This document shows positions 47,232-58,162 of a stretch of 64,000 bases of DNA, one piece after another (position 1 is the first letter of the stretch; each line of letters starts with the position of its first letter). The translations under genes were made by a program, and so were the position numbers. The stretch comes from Cyrtodaria siliqua (lineage: Eukaryota > Mollusca > Bivalvia > Adapedonta > Hiatellidae). The stretch covers positions 1 through 64,000 of the forward strand of contig JAWPHD010000290.1 in NCBI GenBank assembly GCA_037043455.1, in the 5' to 3' direction. The notes beneath the pieces were generated by a model, which saw nothing but the letters and a program-made list of their open reading frames with translations, was not told the origin of the DNA and made no database searches.

Positions 47232-48000
47232 TAGCTCACTTTGGCCGAAGGCTCAAAGGTGAGTTATTAGGATCACTCTTTGTCCGTCCGTTCGTCGTCA
47301 GGCGTTAACGTTTGTTTTTAACGAATTCTCCTCAGAAACCGCTCGGCCAATTTTTGACCAAATTTCAAATGACTGATACTGACATCCAAGATGGGCGCCA
47401 TTACCATATATAGTCAAAACCTTAAAACATCTGCTTCTCAAGAACCACTGAACAAATTTCGACAGTTTAATGATCGTCAATCCCTAGACTATAAAAGTTG
47501 TACAAATGAAGTTCCCAAGGCAAAAATGACTGCGCCCCGGGGGTCAAAAGTTTGTATATAAAGAGTTTGCATGTTTCGCATAGACTTGTATTCTGTACTA
47601 TTGAGTTTATGCATACTCAATTCTGCTCAACCCGGGGCTAGGGGGCGTGAGCGGTAGCAAGCATATTTCACTACTCTCAATCAAACCGAGACTGCAGTAT
47701 TTCGTTTGTATCGTGTTCGGCCGTTTCCAAAGGTCCACTCTTATACTCTTTTGTATAGGAAAACAGTTAAAAGTATCTTCTCAGAAACCGCTTGGCCAAT
47801 TTTGGCCAAATTTCACATGGATGTTACTGAGGTCATTTTCGCTCAATATTATACAAATTATGTCAATGATGGCGACATCCAAATTGGTCGCCATTACCAT
47901 ATATGGTCAAAACTTTAACAAATCTTCTTCTCAAAAACCACTGAAAATATTTCGACAGTTTGTGTTGAGCCCGTTTACAGATCTTGCCTTAGCAATGCAC
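47232..48000 (+). mobile_element. Dispersed repeat family Z, second copy, with nested family X
   Basis: Starts 'AGCTCACTTTGGCCGAAGGC' with 'GTCCGTCCGTTCGTCGTC', then 'CTCCTCAGAAACCGCTCGGCC' and 'ATTACCATATATAGTCAAAAC'. It is shorter than the 31.3-kb copy and lacks the clear end block. Element X lies at 47590-47757. The 490 bp after it holds nothing recognised. Confidence 0.82.
47590..47757 (+). mobile_element. Element family X, most complete copy
   Basis: It runs from 'TTCTGTACTATTGAG' through 'CTGCTCAACCCGGGGCTAGG', 'GGCGTGAGCGGTAGCAAGC', 'CTCAATCAAACCGAGACTGC' and 'CGTGTTCGGCCGTTTCC' to 'TACTCTTTT'. It interrupts family Z between 'AGACTTGTA' and '(G)TATAGGAAAA'. The ends are not clear inverted repeats, so 'MITE' is provisional. 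Confidence 0.75.
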
Positions 48001-48489
48001 AATTTCGGGTCGCTGTGATCTACTTCCAACGAAATCTAGGTCACGTCCTGTCTCTGCTACAACATGTGTATCTTGGTGTAAACAGTATTTATTCAAGAAA
48101 TGTGATGAACAATATTCAAATAATACATGTAGAGGATTTGAAAACAAGCTTTCGATGAAAATTTATGTAAACTCATATCCTTAATATTCATAGTAATGCA
48201 TAAGCTATGGCTGACATTTTATGTGTTATAAATGTTAGCATATGATATAAAATGGCATTTAATTGAATTTAGCATTTAGAAATAGTGATTGTTAAACAAA
48301 TATAGTGCACGACAGACCAGGTCCTGTCATACTTATATGTTGTGAACGATCCATTATTATGTAGCTGATTAGTAATACGTTTGGACCTGACCTATCGATA
48401 AGTGCCATACAAAAAGAAACAAGCAAAAGTTATAACAAGAAAGAATGATTTCACCAGTCACATCAGTACCCTAGGCATAAGCTCGACAC

Positions 48490-50579
48490 ATTGCTATCTA
48501 GTAAACCGTTTCGTTGCTAATATGTACGACTGGACCTTTTTGTAAACGTGGACATTAGATTGGTCCGAAAGGTCATTTGACCCAAACGGTAAGCATGGTA
48601 AGTTCTGTTGAGATAAAATGCATGGTAAGTGAGTAAAAAAAGTTCGTCTTTGATCAATATATCCCGGACAAATTAATAAATAGTGATATGTTGTTTCTAT
48701 TTTACCGCAAGAGCAGTTTGGATTGTCTATTAGGGAACGCATGTGTAAATGTTAACTAAGGGAACTACATTCCAGTCCGAATCTAGTATGTAATACTTGT
48801 CATTGGTGGGGGTTTGGATAAGTTAGAGTTAAGGGATGACTTGAACATTTGTAAGGTGGCGCTGTTCCTTTTGTCCTCGTGTATAGTGTTCCAGTTGCGA
48901 ATAACTGACCGGAGAAAAGAATCTCTGTATAAACTAGTCCTCGCAAGTACAACTGAAATATCATTATGATTTCTTACGTTATAACCAGTTTGATCGTGTA
49001 CCTGAGTCGGAATCAGCTTACTTAGGTAATTCGGAGTAAGGCTGTTACGCATTTTGTAAAATAATATGAGTTTGTGTTGTTGACGTCTGTCAGCGAAAGT
49101 TTCCCATTTCGTTCCCTCATACAGATTATATATACTGCATAATTTGGTTGCACCAGTCACTATTCGCGCTGCCTCGATTTGTATCGCTTCAACAGATTTA
49201 TTTTGCTCTAGGGTGCAGTTATCTCAAATAACATCAAATTACTAGAGTACCTAGTAATGGACGTATACATGAAATGTAAATGCGTTCTACAGATCTTCTG
49301 TCAACGGAGAATTTCAAGCATCTAAGTATGCCTATTCGTTGCCAAGCACGAGTAACACTATTGTCGATTTGAGAACGCCATCTGCCGTCGTTATCGAAAG
49401 TTAATCCCGGATGCTTGTTGCTATCCACTTCTTGTATAGTAATATTTTTCATGATTAGGTCTGGGTGTAAAGGTTTATTAAGTTTTCGTGTAATTGTAAG
49501 TGTTTCAGTTTTGTTAGGGTTATAATCAACTAGCCATTGTTTTGACCATAAGTCTAATTTAGTTAAGTCAGAGTTAAGAATATTGGCTGAGGTGTGTGGG
49601 TCGTTACGATTATGTATAAACTAGTGTCGTCAGCAAATAAGCTAATGTTGCTGTCAATGTCGGACACGATATCATTAATATAGATTAAGAACAATATCGG
49701 GCCTAAAATAGAGCCTCGTGGAACACCAGTTTTAATGTGTGACCAGGTAGAGTTAGTGTTGTTTATGACACCGCGTTTTTTTCTGTTGGAAAGATAGGAC
49801 AAAACCATTTTAGGAGATTACCCCTTATACCTATTGATTTTAATTTGTGCATAAGGCCTTTATGCCATTACCGATCGAAGACACTGGATATTTCTCAAAA
49901 TACTACACAAATTTCATTACCATTATCAAGGGCATGACAAAAGTCATTGTAGATAAAAGTTAGCTGATTAATTGTTGAATCGCTTGATATGAAGCAAGAT
50001 TGAAATTTTGTAAGGATACTATTCCTAATAAGATAATTAAGTAAAACGGTCTATACTCAACACCCCATTATTTTACTAATACATCTAAGTAGGAAAATCT
50101 GTCTGTCTGTAGTGTTTTGGATTAGAAGGGTCTAACGTTTTGAAAACTGGGATGACATTTGCAAGTTTCCATAGCTGAGAGTATTGCGAATGTGAGACGG
50201 TTAAAATAAACAGAAAATGGTAGCGACAGTGCTCTTGCTCCTTCTAGGAGGAGACGTGGACTAATAAATCTGGGCATGAGACTTTACTTAGACCAATTTG
50301 TGTTAAAGCCCCAAATACTTCTACCACGGAGAAAAGTTGAGTGATGTGCTTTAAGACCGTACTCACAGCATGCTGACCTGAGTGTTCAGGTCAAAGCAGG
50401 CCAAAGCCTCAAGAATGGATTGCATTTCAGTACTATGTATGTCAGAAAAATAATTTAAACCAGCATAATAAAAAGTAAATGGAATAAAACCTGTGTGAGG
50501 GAAATGAAAGAAAATGTAATCAAAAAAGTTAAATATAAATGTGGTCAACTATTTTGAATAAAAACACTCACACAAAACA

Positions 50580-50625
<46 letters not shown>

Positions 50626-51490
50626 AAACAAAAGAAAAGAAATTTGAGTCCATCCTTAATGAATTGATATATAACTATGAATAAAAAAACTCATTTTGTC
50701 TAAACATAATGAAATATGGTTAATTCAAGTGTATTACATTAAGAACTTTAAAAAATCATTATCAAGAAAATAAATTTATTCATACAAACATGCTGTCATT
50801 CTTATTGAGATAAAATCGCCTTCCATTCATTTTCTACCTTTTAACCTAACGTGTTTAATTGCTTAGCTTTTTTGTGTATCCTATTTCTTTGACGAATCAG
50901 TTTCCTAATATTATTGTGAAGCCATGGGAAATCGCTTGGACGGATAGTTACGTACGTGTTTGGTATAGTAGCCGAGGCAGCATCAATAATGACCTTATTT
51001 ATAGAGTTTGCAATGTTATCGCTATCAGGGTCGATACAAATCCTTGTCCAGTCGGTATTATTAAGTAGGCGTTGGAATACATTATAATTGCCTTGGTCGT
51101 ACTTCCACACATGGCGCTTGAATTAATGTGAAACGGGCGTTATGAAATTTAAAACAACAACACTGGGGCAATGGTATCGTATTAAGTCGGGGAATAAAGG
51201 TTCGTTAACAAAGCATGTTAATATATTATTACGCTTTCTGATGATAATTAAGTCGATTAGAGAGGACGAAGTCTCTGTAAAAAGAGTCGGCTGGTGCAAC
51301 CCGTATGAATTGATAATGTTGTTTGGCTCTATTATTATATCCATTGAGATAGTTACTGTTAAAATACCCCGTTATGACTAAATTTAATATTGAAGTGTTA
51401 AATGCTCTGTCAAAGCTCCCCAGTAGTGCGCGTTTGAGTTCCTTTCCTAATCTAACATCATGTGCAAAATTTCCTACGACATGCATCCCC
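48490..51490 (-). mobile_element. LINE-B: 5'-truncated CR1/L2/Jockey-like non-LTR element
   Basis: One minus-strand element from endonuclease (51490) to the C terminus (48494), about 3 kb. Orientation and order are normal, with no internal insertion apart from a (CA)n at 50577-50621 and AT-rich sequence. The 5' end stops inside the endonuclease, typical of incomplete reverse transcription. It ends at about 48480. Confidence 0.88.
48494..51486 (-). pseudogene. LINE-B endonuclease-reverse transcriptase, decayed
   Basis: Pieces on the minus strand: 51486-51229, endonuclease with 'NLVITGYFNSNYLNG', where the family's GDFN is GYFN, so a catalytic Asp is lost; 51344-51123, 'SSSLIDLIIIRKRNNIL'; 51110-50841, EN-RT linker 'DFPWLHNNIRKLIRQRNRIH'; 49808-49563, RT with 'TGVPRGSILGPILFLIYIND' and 'LFADDTSLY'; 49452-49234, 'LGLTF'-type block read as 'HPGLTFDNDGRW'; 49160-48783, thumb with 'RTSLYRDSFLRSVIRNWNTI'; 48742-48494, C-terminal motif 'PNCSCGKIETTYHYLLICP'. 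Frameshifts separate the pieces. Confidence 0.88.
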
Positions 51491-51499
51491 CTCTGATAA

Positions 51500-51966
51500 T
51501 GACATTAATTTAATATTTCTTGGGGTTGACATTGGTGTCGGTCAAATAAAAACTTGAACCGTGGCGTATTTTTACAAATGTAGTCCCCAGGGTCAATAAT
51601 AGCTGCACCCACGGGGTCCAACATTTGTATATAGAGATTCTGCATGTTTTGCAGACTTTTCTTCAATAATGTCTTCTCAGAAACCTCTTTGCCACTTATA
51701 ACCAAACTTCAAAAGGATGATATAGGGGTCAATGCCTTTCAAAGTTATATACATTAGGTCAGTGTGACTTCCAAGATAGCCACCATTGACATATATTGGC
51801 AAAATCTTAAAACACCTTCTCCTCAAGAACCACTGAACAGATTTTGAAAGTTGTTCTTTATTAATAATCGCTAAACCCTAGACTACAGAAGATGGACAAA
51901 TTAAATTCCCGGGGTTAGAAATGGCTTCTCCCCGGGAGTCAAAATGTTGTATATAAAGATTTTGCA
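51500..51966 (+). mobile_element. Dispersed repeat family Z, third copy, left part
   Basis: Contains 'CAGAAACCTCTTTGCCACTT', 'CAAGAACCACTGAACAGATTT' and 'GTATATAAAGATTTTGCAT'. It is cut by the LTR of the retrotransposon at 51967. The family Z end block 'AATCAGGTGAGCGCTTCAGT...TTGGCCCTCTTG' reappears at 56148-56195 on the far side of the LTR element, so the element sits inside this copy. Confidence 0.8.
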
Positions 51967-52686
51967 TTGTTACCCTCATGTTTATAATGCTACATAAGTG
52001 TACATGTTTATTGATCCAGTTGTCAAGCTGTTTCTATTAATAGAACCTATATAAACAGCTGATTCTAGTAATTTCTAAATTAATGAAGAAAAAAAAAGGT
52101 TACAAGTCCAACAGGATGAGTAGCATTCACAGTCACTCCAACAATTATTACAACGCAAAGGTGATTCAAAACGTACACCACAAACACATGCAGTTTAGAT
52201 ACTGAGATGTGTAGATTATTACAGAACATTATTTAATCTAGAATGTTGGTATATAAAGCTGATCTTAGTAAAAACTTGGTTTTTAAGTATTAGTATTCAA
52301 CGTAGAGTATCTGGTTCATTATTTAAATTGAGAATTTACAAAATATCGGATGCTGTGATTTAAAATATATTGTGAGAGGATAAAAAAATATATTGTGCTC
52401 ATCTAGTGACATTGGATTATTGGATTATTTGGACATTTGGATTATACTGAATTAATAAACCAGGAAAGACTTGAAGTGAAATTGGATTAAAGGGACATTT
52501 GACAATTTAAATTAAAGGGACACTTGCTAATATTATTTGGACTTTATATATATACGTATATTGGATTTTAAAGAAATACTGGATCCATTTTATGTATTTT
52601 ATGTAAGTGGATATTTTTCATTGTATTATTTTAAAAATAGTTGTTACTGGTTTTACTTCATTTCTTCTTACATTTTACCCGTAACA
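51967..52686 (+). repeat. 5' LTR, about 720 bp
   Basis: Inferred borders: TGTTAC at 51967-51972 and GTAACA at 52681-52686 form a perfect 6-bp terminal inverted repeat of the TG...CA kind, and the right border is 5 bp before the primer binding site. No second LTR is in the window to confirm it. Confidence 0.7.
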
Positions 52687-52691
52687 GAAAT

Positions 52692-52709
52692 TGGGAGCTC
52701 GTCCGGGAT
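52692..52709 (+). promoter_or_regulatory. Primer binding site, tRNA-Pro type
   Basis: TGGGAGCTCGTCCGGGAT differs at one position from the well-known tRNA-Pro primer site (TGGGGGCTCGTCCGGGAT). It lies where a primer site should be, 5 bp after the LTR. Confidence 0.85.
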
Positions 52710-52838
52710 AGAAACATTTTCGGACGCTTTTATCATTAATACATTGTTTTCGGCAATATTAATAATAAAATAAAAAAAACATAATAAAAGTACTCGTAAA
52801 TTCTTAATATCAAACACGTTAAAGCAGCTGCAAGCGAA

Positions 52839-54005
52839 ATGGTGTCTGCTCTTGAAAAAAGTGTTGCTTCGCCTATCCAGGAGGAGTTTAATAAACTGAA
52901 AAAGGATGACTTACTCTTGCTTGCCCATACTTATGAATTAACACAAGTTTAAACTTCTATGAGAAAATCTGACATTTAAGAATAGTTAAGAATAGTTTGA
53001 TTAAATATATGGTAGCTGAAGACATTTTTGGATGAAAGTACATTATCTTTTTTAGCAGTCACGGAATTTGATGTGAAATTAAAAGAAACTGAATTAGAAA
53101 AAAAAAAAATATTGAAAAAGCAATGAAAGTAAAAGAAGCAAAAGAGCGGAAAGAAATTGAATTGAGACAAATGGAAATGAAAGAAACAGAAATGGAATTG
53201 AAATTTAAGGAAGAAAAAGGAAGAAGAGAATTTGAATTGGAGATGCGGATAATGGATTTGGCAAGCAATGCAAGTTCATCTTCATCGCCACCCTCCCATT
53301 CATCTACGTTTGATGTTAATAAACATATTAGATTAGTACCGCCTTTTCAAGAAAAGGAAGTTAGGAAAAGGAACAAATATTTTCTTCATTTTGAGAAAAA
53401 TGAGAAAATTTGAAATGGCCAATGGAACAGTGGACATTACTTTTACAAAGTGTTTGAATTTGAAAAGCCCGTGAGATTTATACTCAATTAGCTGTAGGAA
53501 AAAAAACTCCTTATACAAAAACTGTTAGCGATATTATCTTAGGCTCATAGGCTTATGAATTGGTACCTGTGGCATATAGAAAGAAATTTAGAAATTGTAA
53601 GAAAAATGTGATCAAAGAAAATTGAGCATGACCATGATAAATTGAGGTAACTTATTTTAATTGAAGAGTTTAAAAGGTGTAAAATCTGTTTGGATGAGCA
53701 AAAGGCTGAAACCCTCGAAGACGCTGCTCGCTAGGCTGACAACTATCATTGACTCACAAGGTCTCTTTTATTCGCAAATAAAGCCCTGAGCAGTATTCTT
53801 CATTTAAGAAACCCTCTCACTCGTACGACAGTACATCTATATCTCAGTCTAGGACTTTCAATACTAGTACTTCAAAACATCAAGCATCTAATGGAATTAC
53901 TGGAAAAAAAACTTATCTCAAATTACTTGCAATTATTGCAAAAAGAAAGGTCACCTTGTTTCTGATGGCTTTACTTTAAAAAGAAAACAACAACAACAAA
54001 AATAA
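52839..54005 (+). pseudogene. Gag of the LTR element, decayed
   Basis: ATG at 52839 opens a frame ('MVSALEKSVASPIQEEFNKL') that stops after about 37 codons. Later parts are in other frames: a charged coiled-coil-like stretch of Glu/Lys repeats at 53123-53270, then 'STFDVNKHIRLVPPFQEKEV'. At 53927-53970 a CCHC zinc knuckle reads 'CNYCKKKGHLVSDG', with the last Cys changed to Gly. Gag packages element RNA. This copy could not make a full protein. Confidence 0.75.
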
Positions 54006-54149
54006 TGTGTAAAACCTACTGGTCTCACCTCTTTAAGGTCTAAACCCCAGTCTTGTGTTGGAAACCATGCATATTTTGAGGTCACAAAATACCAGTCTAA
54101 TTCTGTTATAGAGACTTATGGACCATTCATGTCTGAAGATTTTAAATCA

Positions 54150-54654
54150 CTATCCCTATCAAGATTTTGCAAGACATAGGAGCTTCTCAATCAGTATTAC
54201 TAGCAGATACACTGCCTTTTTCTGAGAAAACTTATTCTGGTACTAATGTACTTATTCAAGGTATATTTTTCTGAGAAGACTTATTCTGGTACTAATGTAC
54301 TTATTATTGAAGGGGTAGAGTGCGGCTTTTGGACTGTCCCTCTCCATAATATTTATTTTTCATCAGATTTGGTTAATGGACCTGTGGCTGTGGGAATAAG
54401 ATCTGCCTTACCATTTGAAGGTGTCCTGTCCATTTGTTACTATGTGACCTACTGGAGATAAGGTCGTGGTTCATCCACTTGTATCTGACAAGCCTTCTTT
54501 AGATCAAACGTCTGATCCCGTTGAACAGGAAATACTTGACTTGTATCCGGCTTGTGCAGTTACTCGAGCAATTTTAAAAAGAGCTATTGAGAATGATCTT
54601 TCTTCAGATATTTACTTGGCTGATACGTTTTTTCGTCAGTCCTATAATACGTAG
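54150..54654 (+). pseudogene. Aspartic protease region of the LTR element, decayed
   Basis: 'ILQDIGASQSVLLADTLPF' at about 54164-54220 corresponds to the D(T/S)GA active site, with Thr changed to Ile (catalytic Asp codon at 54173). A ~55-bp tandem duplication ('CTTATTCTGGTACTAATGTA' twice, 54232 and 54281) follows and breaks the frame. Then 'WTVPLHNIYFSSDLVNGPVA' and 'DLYPACAVTRA' lead towards the integrase. Confidence 0.75.
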
Positions 54655-54849
54655 GTTAATAAATCTCTTGATATTAGCACATCTGGCAATCAGTCGGACT
54701 ACAATGAAGATAATATTCATTTCTAAGATCATTCTCCTTCTATTAGTGTGAATGACAAAGATCATGACAAACTATGAATATCACAACTTTTAAGTGTACA
54801 TCATTTTCTAGCTTATTTGTTAGGGCCGTGAGTAAAGAAAAAGCTTCAC

Positions 54850-55680
54850 AAGTCCCTGTTTCTTATTTTACTAAACATAGGATCATGAAGAGAAAATGGC
54901 GACCAAATCTAAAAAAGGAAGTTTCACAATACTGTAGGTCTTGTCATACATGTCAAATGGTAGGAAAACCCAATTAGAAGATTCCCAAAGCCGATCTTCA
55001 ACCTATTCCTGTAGTAAAATAATAGTGGACTTTGTTGGCCCCTTGCCTAAGACCAAGTCTGGTAATCAATTTCTGATGACAATTATGTATGCGTCAACAC
55101 GATTTTCTGAATGTATTCCAATTAGGAATATTAAGACAAAGTCTATTGTGAAGGATCTGGTCAAGTTTTTCTCATTATTTGGCCTTCCTAAATATGTCCA
55201 GTCTGATCAATGGTCCAATTGTATGTTTGGTATATTTCAACAGGTAATACATGAGTTAGGCATTCAGCAGTTTAAGTCTTCTGCCTATCATCAGGAGAGC
55301 CAAGGTGCTCTGGAAAGACTTCACCAGACATTGAACAATATGATTAGGTCTTATTGTTTTTACACCAATTAGGACTGGGACGAAAGTATACTCTTTTTAC
55401 TTTTCGCCGTTAGGGAGTCAGTCAAAGTATTGCTTGGCTTCAGCCCTTTTGAGCTAGTTTTTGGTCACACTGTTCGTGGACCACTTAAGGTATTAACAGA
55501 GAAAATACTCTCCGAAAAAGAGACGTCTTTGAATTCTTGCTTTATTACCTATTCCTGGAAAACATTTACAAGCTAGGTAACATGATCCTTATACAGTAGA
55601 GACGAGGGTCAGTGATTTAAATTATATTATCAGTATTCCTGGAAGGCGAAAGCAACGTCAGTTTTGTCATAAATTGACAG
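54850..55680 (+). pseudogene. Integrase of the LTR element, decayed
   Basis: The end of the zinc-binding domain is 'YCRSCHTCQMVGKPN' (about 54931-54975). The core follows after a frameshift: 'IIVDFVGPLPKTKSGNQFL' (first Asp), 'KYVQSDQWSN' (second Asp) and 'YHQESQGALERLHQ' (Glu), so the DDE triad is retained. A stop at 55370 and further shifts follow, then a C-terminal part with 'VNYIIS(I)PGRRKQRQ'-like residues near 55620-55660. It inserts element DNA in family members. This copy is inactive. Confidence 0.85.
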
Positions 55681-55839
55681 AGATAGCCCTTCTTTACATT
55701 TAGTTAATGTTGTTTGCGCTGTCCCACTTAAAAATTCCAGTGCTGACTTAAAAAATGAAAATGAACATTTTGACAAAAACGATACTGGTTTAGTAGAAAA
55801 CAGTGACATTTTGAAAAACCTCAACGAGAAAGTGTGACA

Positions 55840-56147
55840 TCTAGATCCATTACAGAAACATGAGATGAAACAGTTAATACATGAATATGAATACTTTCTC
55901 TCGGATGTTCCAACAAGACGAACTATTTCATGATGTCGCTGTTGGAAATTGTACTCCAATAAAACAGCATCCATACAGAATGAATACTTCTAAACAATAA
56001 TATCTTAATGAAGAAATTCAATACTTATTGGACACTGATTTCATTGAACCAAGTAAAACTGAATGGAGTTCACCATGTATTCTATTTTCAAAACCGGATA
56101 ATACTTACCGGATGTGTACTGACGGCTATAGAAAATAGCAAAATTTC
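55840..56147 (+). pseudogene. N-terminal part of the RT of the LTR element
   Basis: In mixed frames: 'HEYEYFLSDVPTRRT' (about 55877-55925), 'PIKQHPYRMNTSK' (55957-55996), then 'LNEEIQYLLDTDFIEPSKTE' and 'WSSPCILFSKPDNTYRMCTD', ending at a stop near 56139. These are the fingers of a Ty3/Gypsy RT; the palm with YxDD is missing. Its place downstream of the integrase is the unusual feature. Confidence 0.82.
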
Positions 56148-56284
56148 CAAAGAATCAGGTGAGCGCTTCAGTGCCATTTTGGCCCTCTTGTTAATTAAAT
56201 ATTATACTAATAACCTACCTTAGGATGATGTTATGGTCACATTAAATCATCTGACATGTACATTTAAGATCACTTACCCTGAGT

Positions 56285-56665
56285 ATTTTCCGATTGTCGC
56301 ATTTATGCCCATAGAATCTCAGTATTACGTCCGATTGTCGCATTTATGCTCACAATTCCATACTACAGAATCTTAGTATTACGTCCGATTTTCGCATTTA
56401 TGCCCACAATTCCATACAGCAGAATCTTAGTAGTACGTCCGATTGTCGCATTTATGCCCACAATTCCATACTACAGAATCTCAGTATTACATCCGATTGT
56501 CATATTTATGCCCACAATTCCATATTACAGAATCTCAGTATTGCGTCCGATTGTCGCATTTATGACCACAATTCCATACTACAGAATCTCAGTAATACGT
56601 CCGATTGTCGCATTACTCCCACTATTCCATACTACAGAATCTCAGTATTACGTCCGATTGTAACG
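56285..56665. repeat. 54-bp minisatellite, seven copies
   Basis: The unit is 'ACGTCCGATTGTCGCATTTA' + 'TGCCCACAATTCCATACTAC' + 'AGAATCTCAGTATT'. Being 54 bp, it gives an 18-residue repeat in the frame 56346-56663 ('TIPYYRISVLRPIVAFMP'), a shadow frame. The next 385 bp holds one short reverse PLE-tail piece (56805-56870). Confidence 0.95.
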
Positions 56666-57049
56666 TTTCTGTAACTCGTCTTGGATAAACCTATTTAAAG
56701 AAAACATCATATAAGTCTCCATTCAGAAATTGTTTAGTTTATTCAAGGCACAGGGCATTTCTATAACTCCTCTTGGATAACCTATTTTACGAAAATATCA
56801 GATAAAAGAAGATATAAAAGTCGAACAGGAAATGTAGCATTCAATGACCATATTTCAAAGCTCACTCAACCATTTTAGTTCATTGAATGCGCAGGCTAGC
56901 CTATTTCCCTCTATATGTAAGTGCAATGCCAAATGGTTCAGTCGTTGCACTTTTTATCTTGTAAGTCCACAATTAAATCGACTGGTAATGGTACAATGTT
57001 GAATGTATGTATAGCTTCCAGTGTTCTAATGTATGTATAGCTTCTAATT

Positions 57050-57535
57050 ATCACGGCATTTATGTTTTGACCTGAAATCCACATTGTTGTGGTTTACAAT
57101 ATGTACGAAAAACAGGTAGATATTTAAAATATTCGGTACATCCCAAAAGGTAAAAACAATTATTTATACCAACACTTTCGTCAGCAAGGTCATAGTTTCA
57201 ATAATGTCACTGTTCAACCGGTGGAATATATAATTTATGATAAAGTTGCAATTAAAAACTTTCAAATAAAAACTAGACATATTTTAAAGTGGATTAAAAA
57301 CTGCAGAAACCATATCCACTGTACCTTACTATTTATAGTTATCAACAAGGAAATATTTCCAAAGACACATTGTTTTTATATTTTATATATGAAATCGTTT
57401 ATCTAGTTATCATGGTCGTAGTCGTAATGGTAAAATTAAACGGCAATAACGTGTATCTATTTCTATTCGCTAATTTAAATACAAATATTAAACAGTCTTG
57501 AAAGATGCATGTCGTACTCAGATCTCACAATCCAT
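57050..57535 (+). mobile_element. PLE fragment: GIY-YIG end plus linker, forward strand
   Basis: Encodes, with stops, 'YQHFRQQGHSFNNVTVQPVE' then 'IKTRHILKWIKN', closely parallel to 14135-13940 of PLE-3 ('HFRQSGHTFSNVTVQP', 'WMKNVQ'), and a decayed 'YHGRSRNGKIKRQ'-like basic stretch. It shows endonuclease followed by linker with no RT in between, supporting the order read in PLE-3. Confidence 0.75.
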
Positions 57536-57539
57536 TTAG

Positions 57540-57648
57540 GAGTTCAGTATACAATATTGCCGTAGAGTACATGCGGACCCGAACTTTCAGTATAAAATGG
57601 TGCCGTAGAGTACATGAGGACCCAAACTTTCAGTATAAAATGGATGGA
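57540..57648. repeat. 43-bp minisatellite, left part of a split array
   Basis: Two and a half copies of the unit 'GTGCCGTAGAGTACATGCGG' + 'ACCCGAACTTTCAGTATAAA' + 'ATG'. The rest of the array is at 60215-60600, on the other side of LINE-C. Confidence 0.93.
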
Positions 57649-58162
57649 TGAATGGTATTTTACGGCACGTCGACACATAAATAGGTCATATTGTGCGCAA
57701 AAACTGATGAAAGATGAAGAAATGAAGGATTAATTAAAAATTAATGTAAATATATAAAGATAAAACTATTTATAAATAAGGGACGATATGGTAGTAATAT
57801 AAACTATACATGTAAATCAACAAATGCCCGAAAACGGGTATATAAGGAGGAAAAATATACAAGAACACATTATAATGATTTATATAGTCTGATTTCTTTT
57901 AGGAAATCTAAAACAAGACTAAAATCTATAGTATCAAATAACTCTTTCATAGTATTAACATTGTAGTACCTTTGACGCATAGGATCAAAGTCTACACATT
58001 CCAACAAGATGTGTTTGACCGTTAACGGTGCAAAGCAGGGTATACATTCTGGTAATTGCTCAGCTTGTAATAAATATGAATGAGTATAACGTGTATGCCC
58101 TATCCTGCACCGGACTAGGACAACTTCTTCTCGACGAATGGGTCTACTAGAAGAACGCCATT

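Larger units (their letters stand above)
51967..56147 (+). mobile_element. LTR retrotransposon, Ty3/Gypsy type with integrase before RT, 3' truncated
   Basis: 5' LTR, primer binding site, gag, protease, integrase and the start of RT follow in this order. The rest of RT, RNase H and the 3' LTR are missing; sequence passes directly into the family Z end block. Gag-PR-INT-RT is the order of Gmr1-type Ty3/Gypsy elements rather than the usual PR-RT-RH-INT. Every coding part has stops and frameshifts. Confidence 0.85.
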
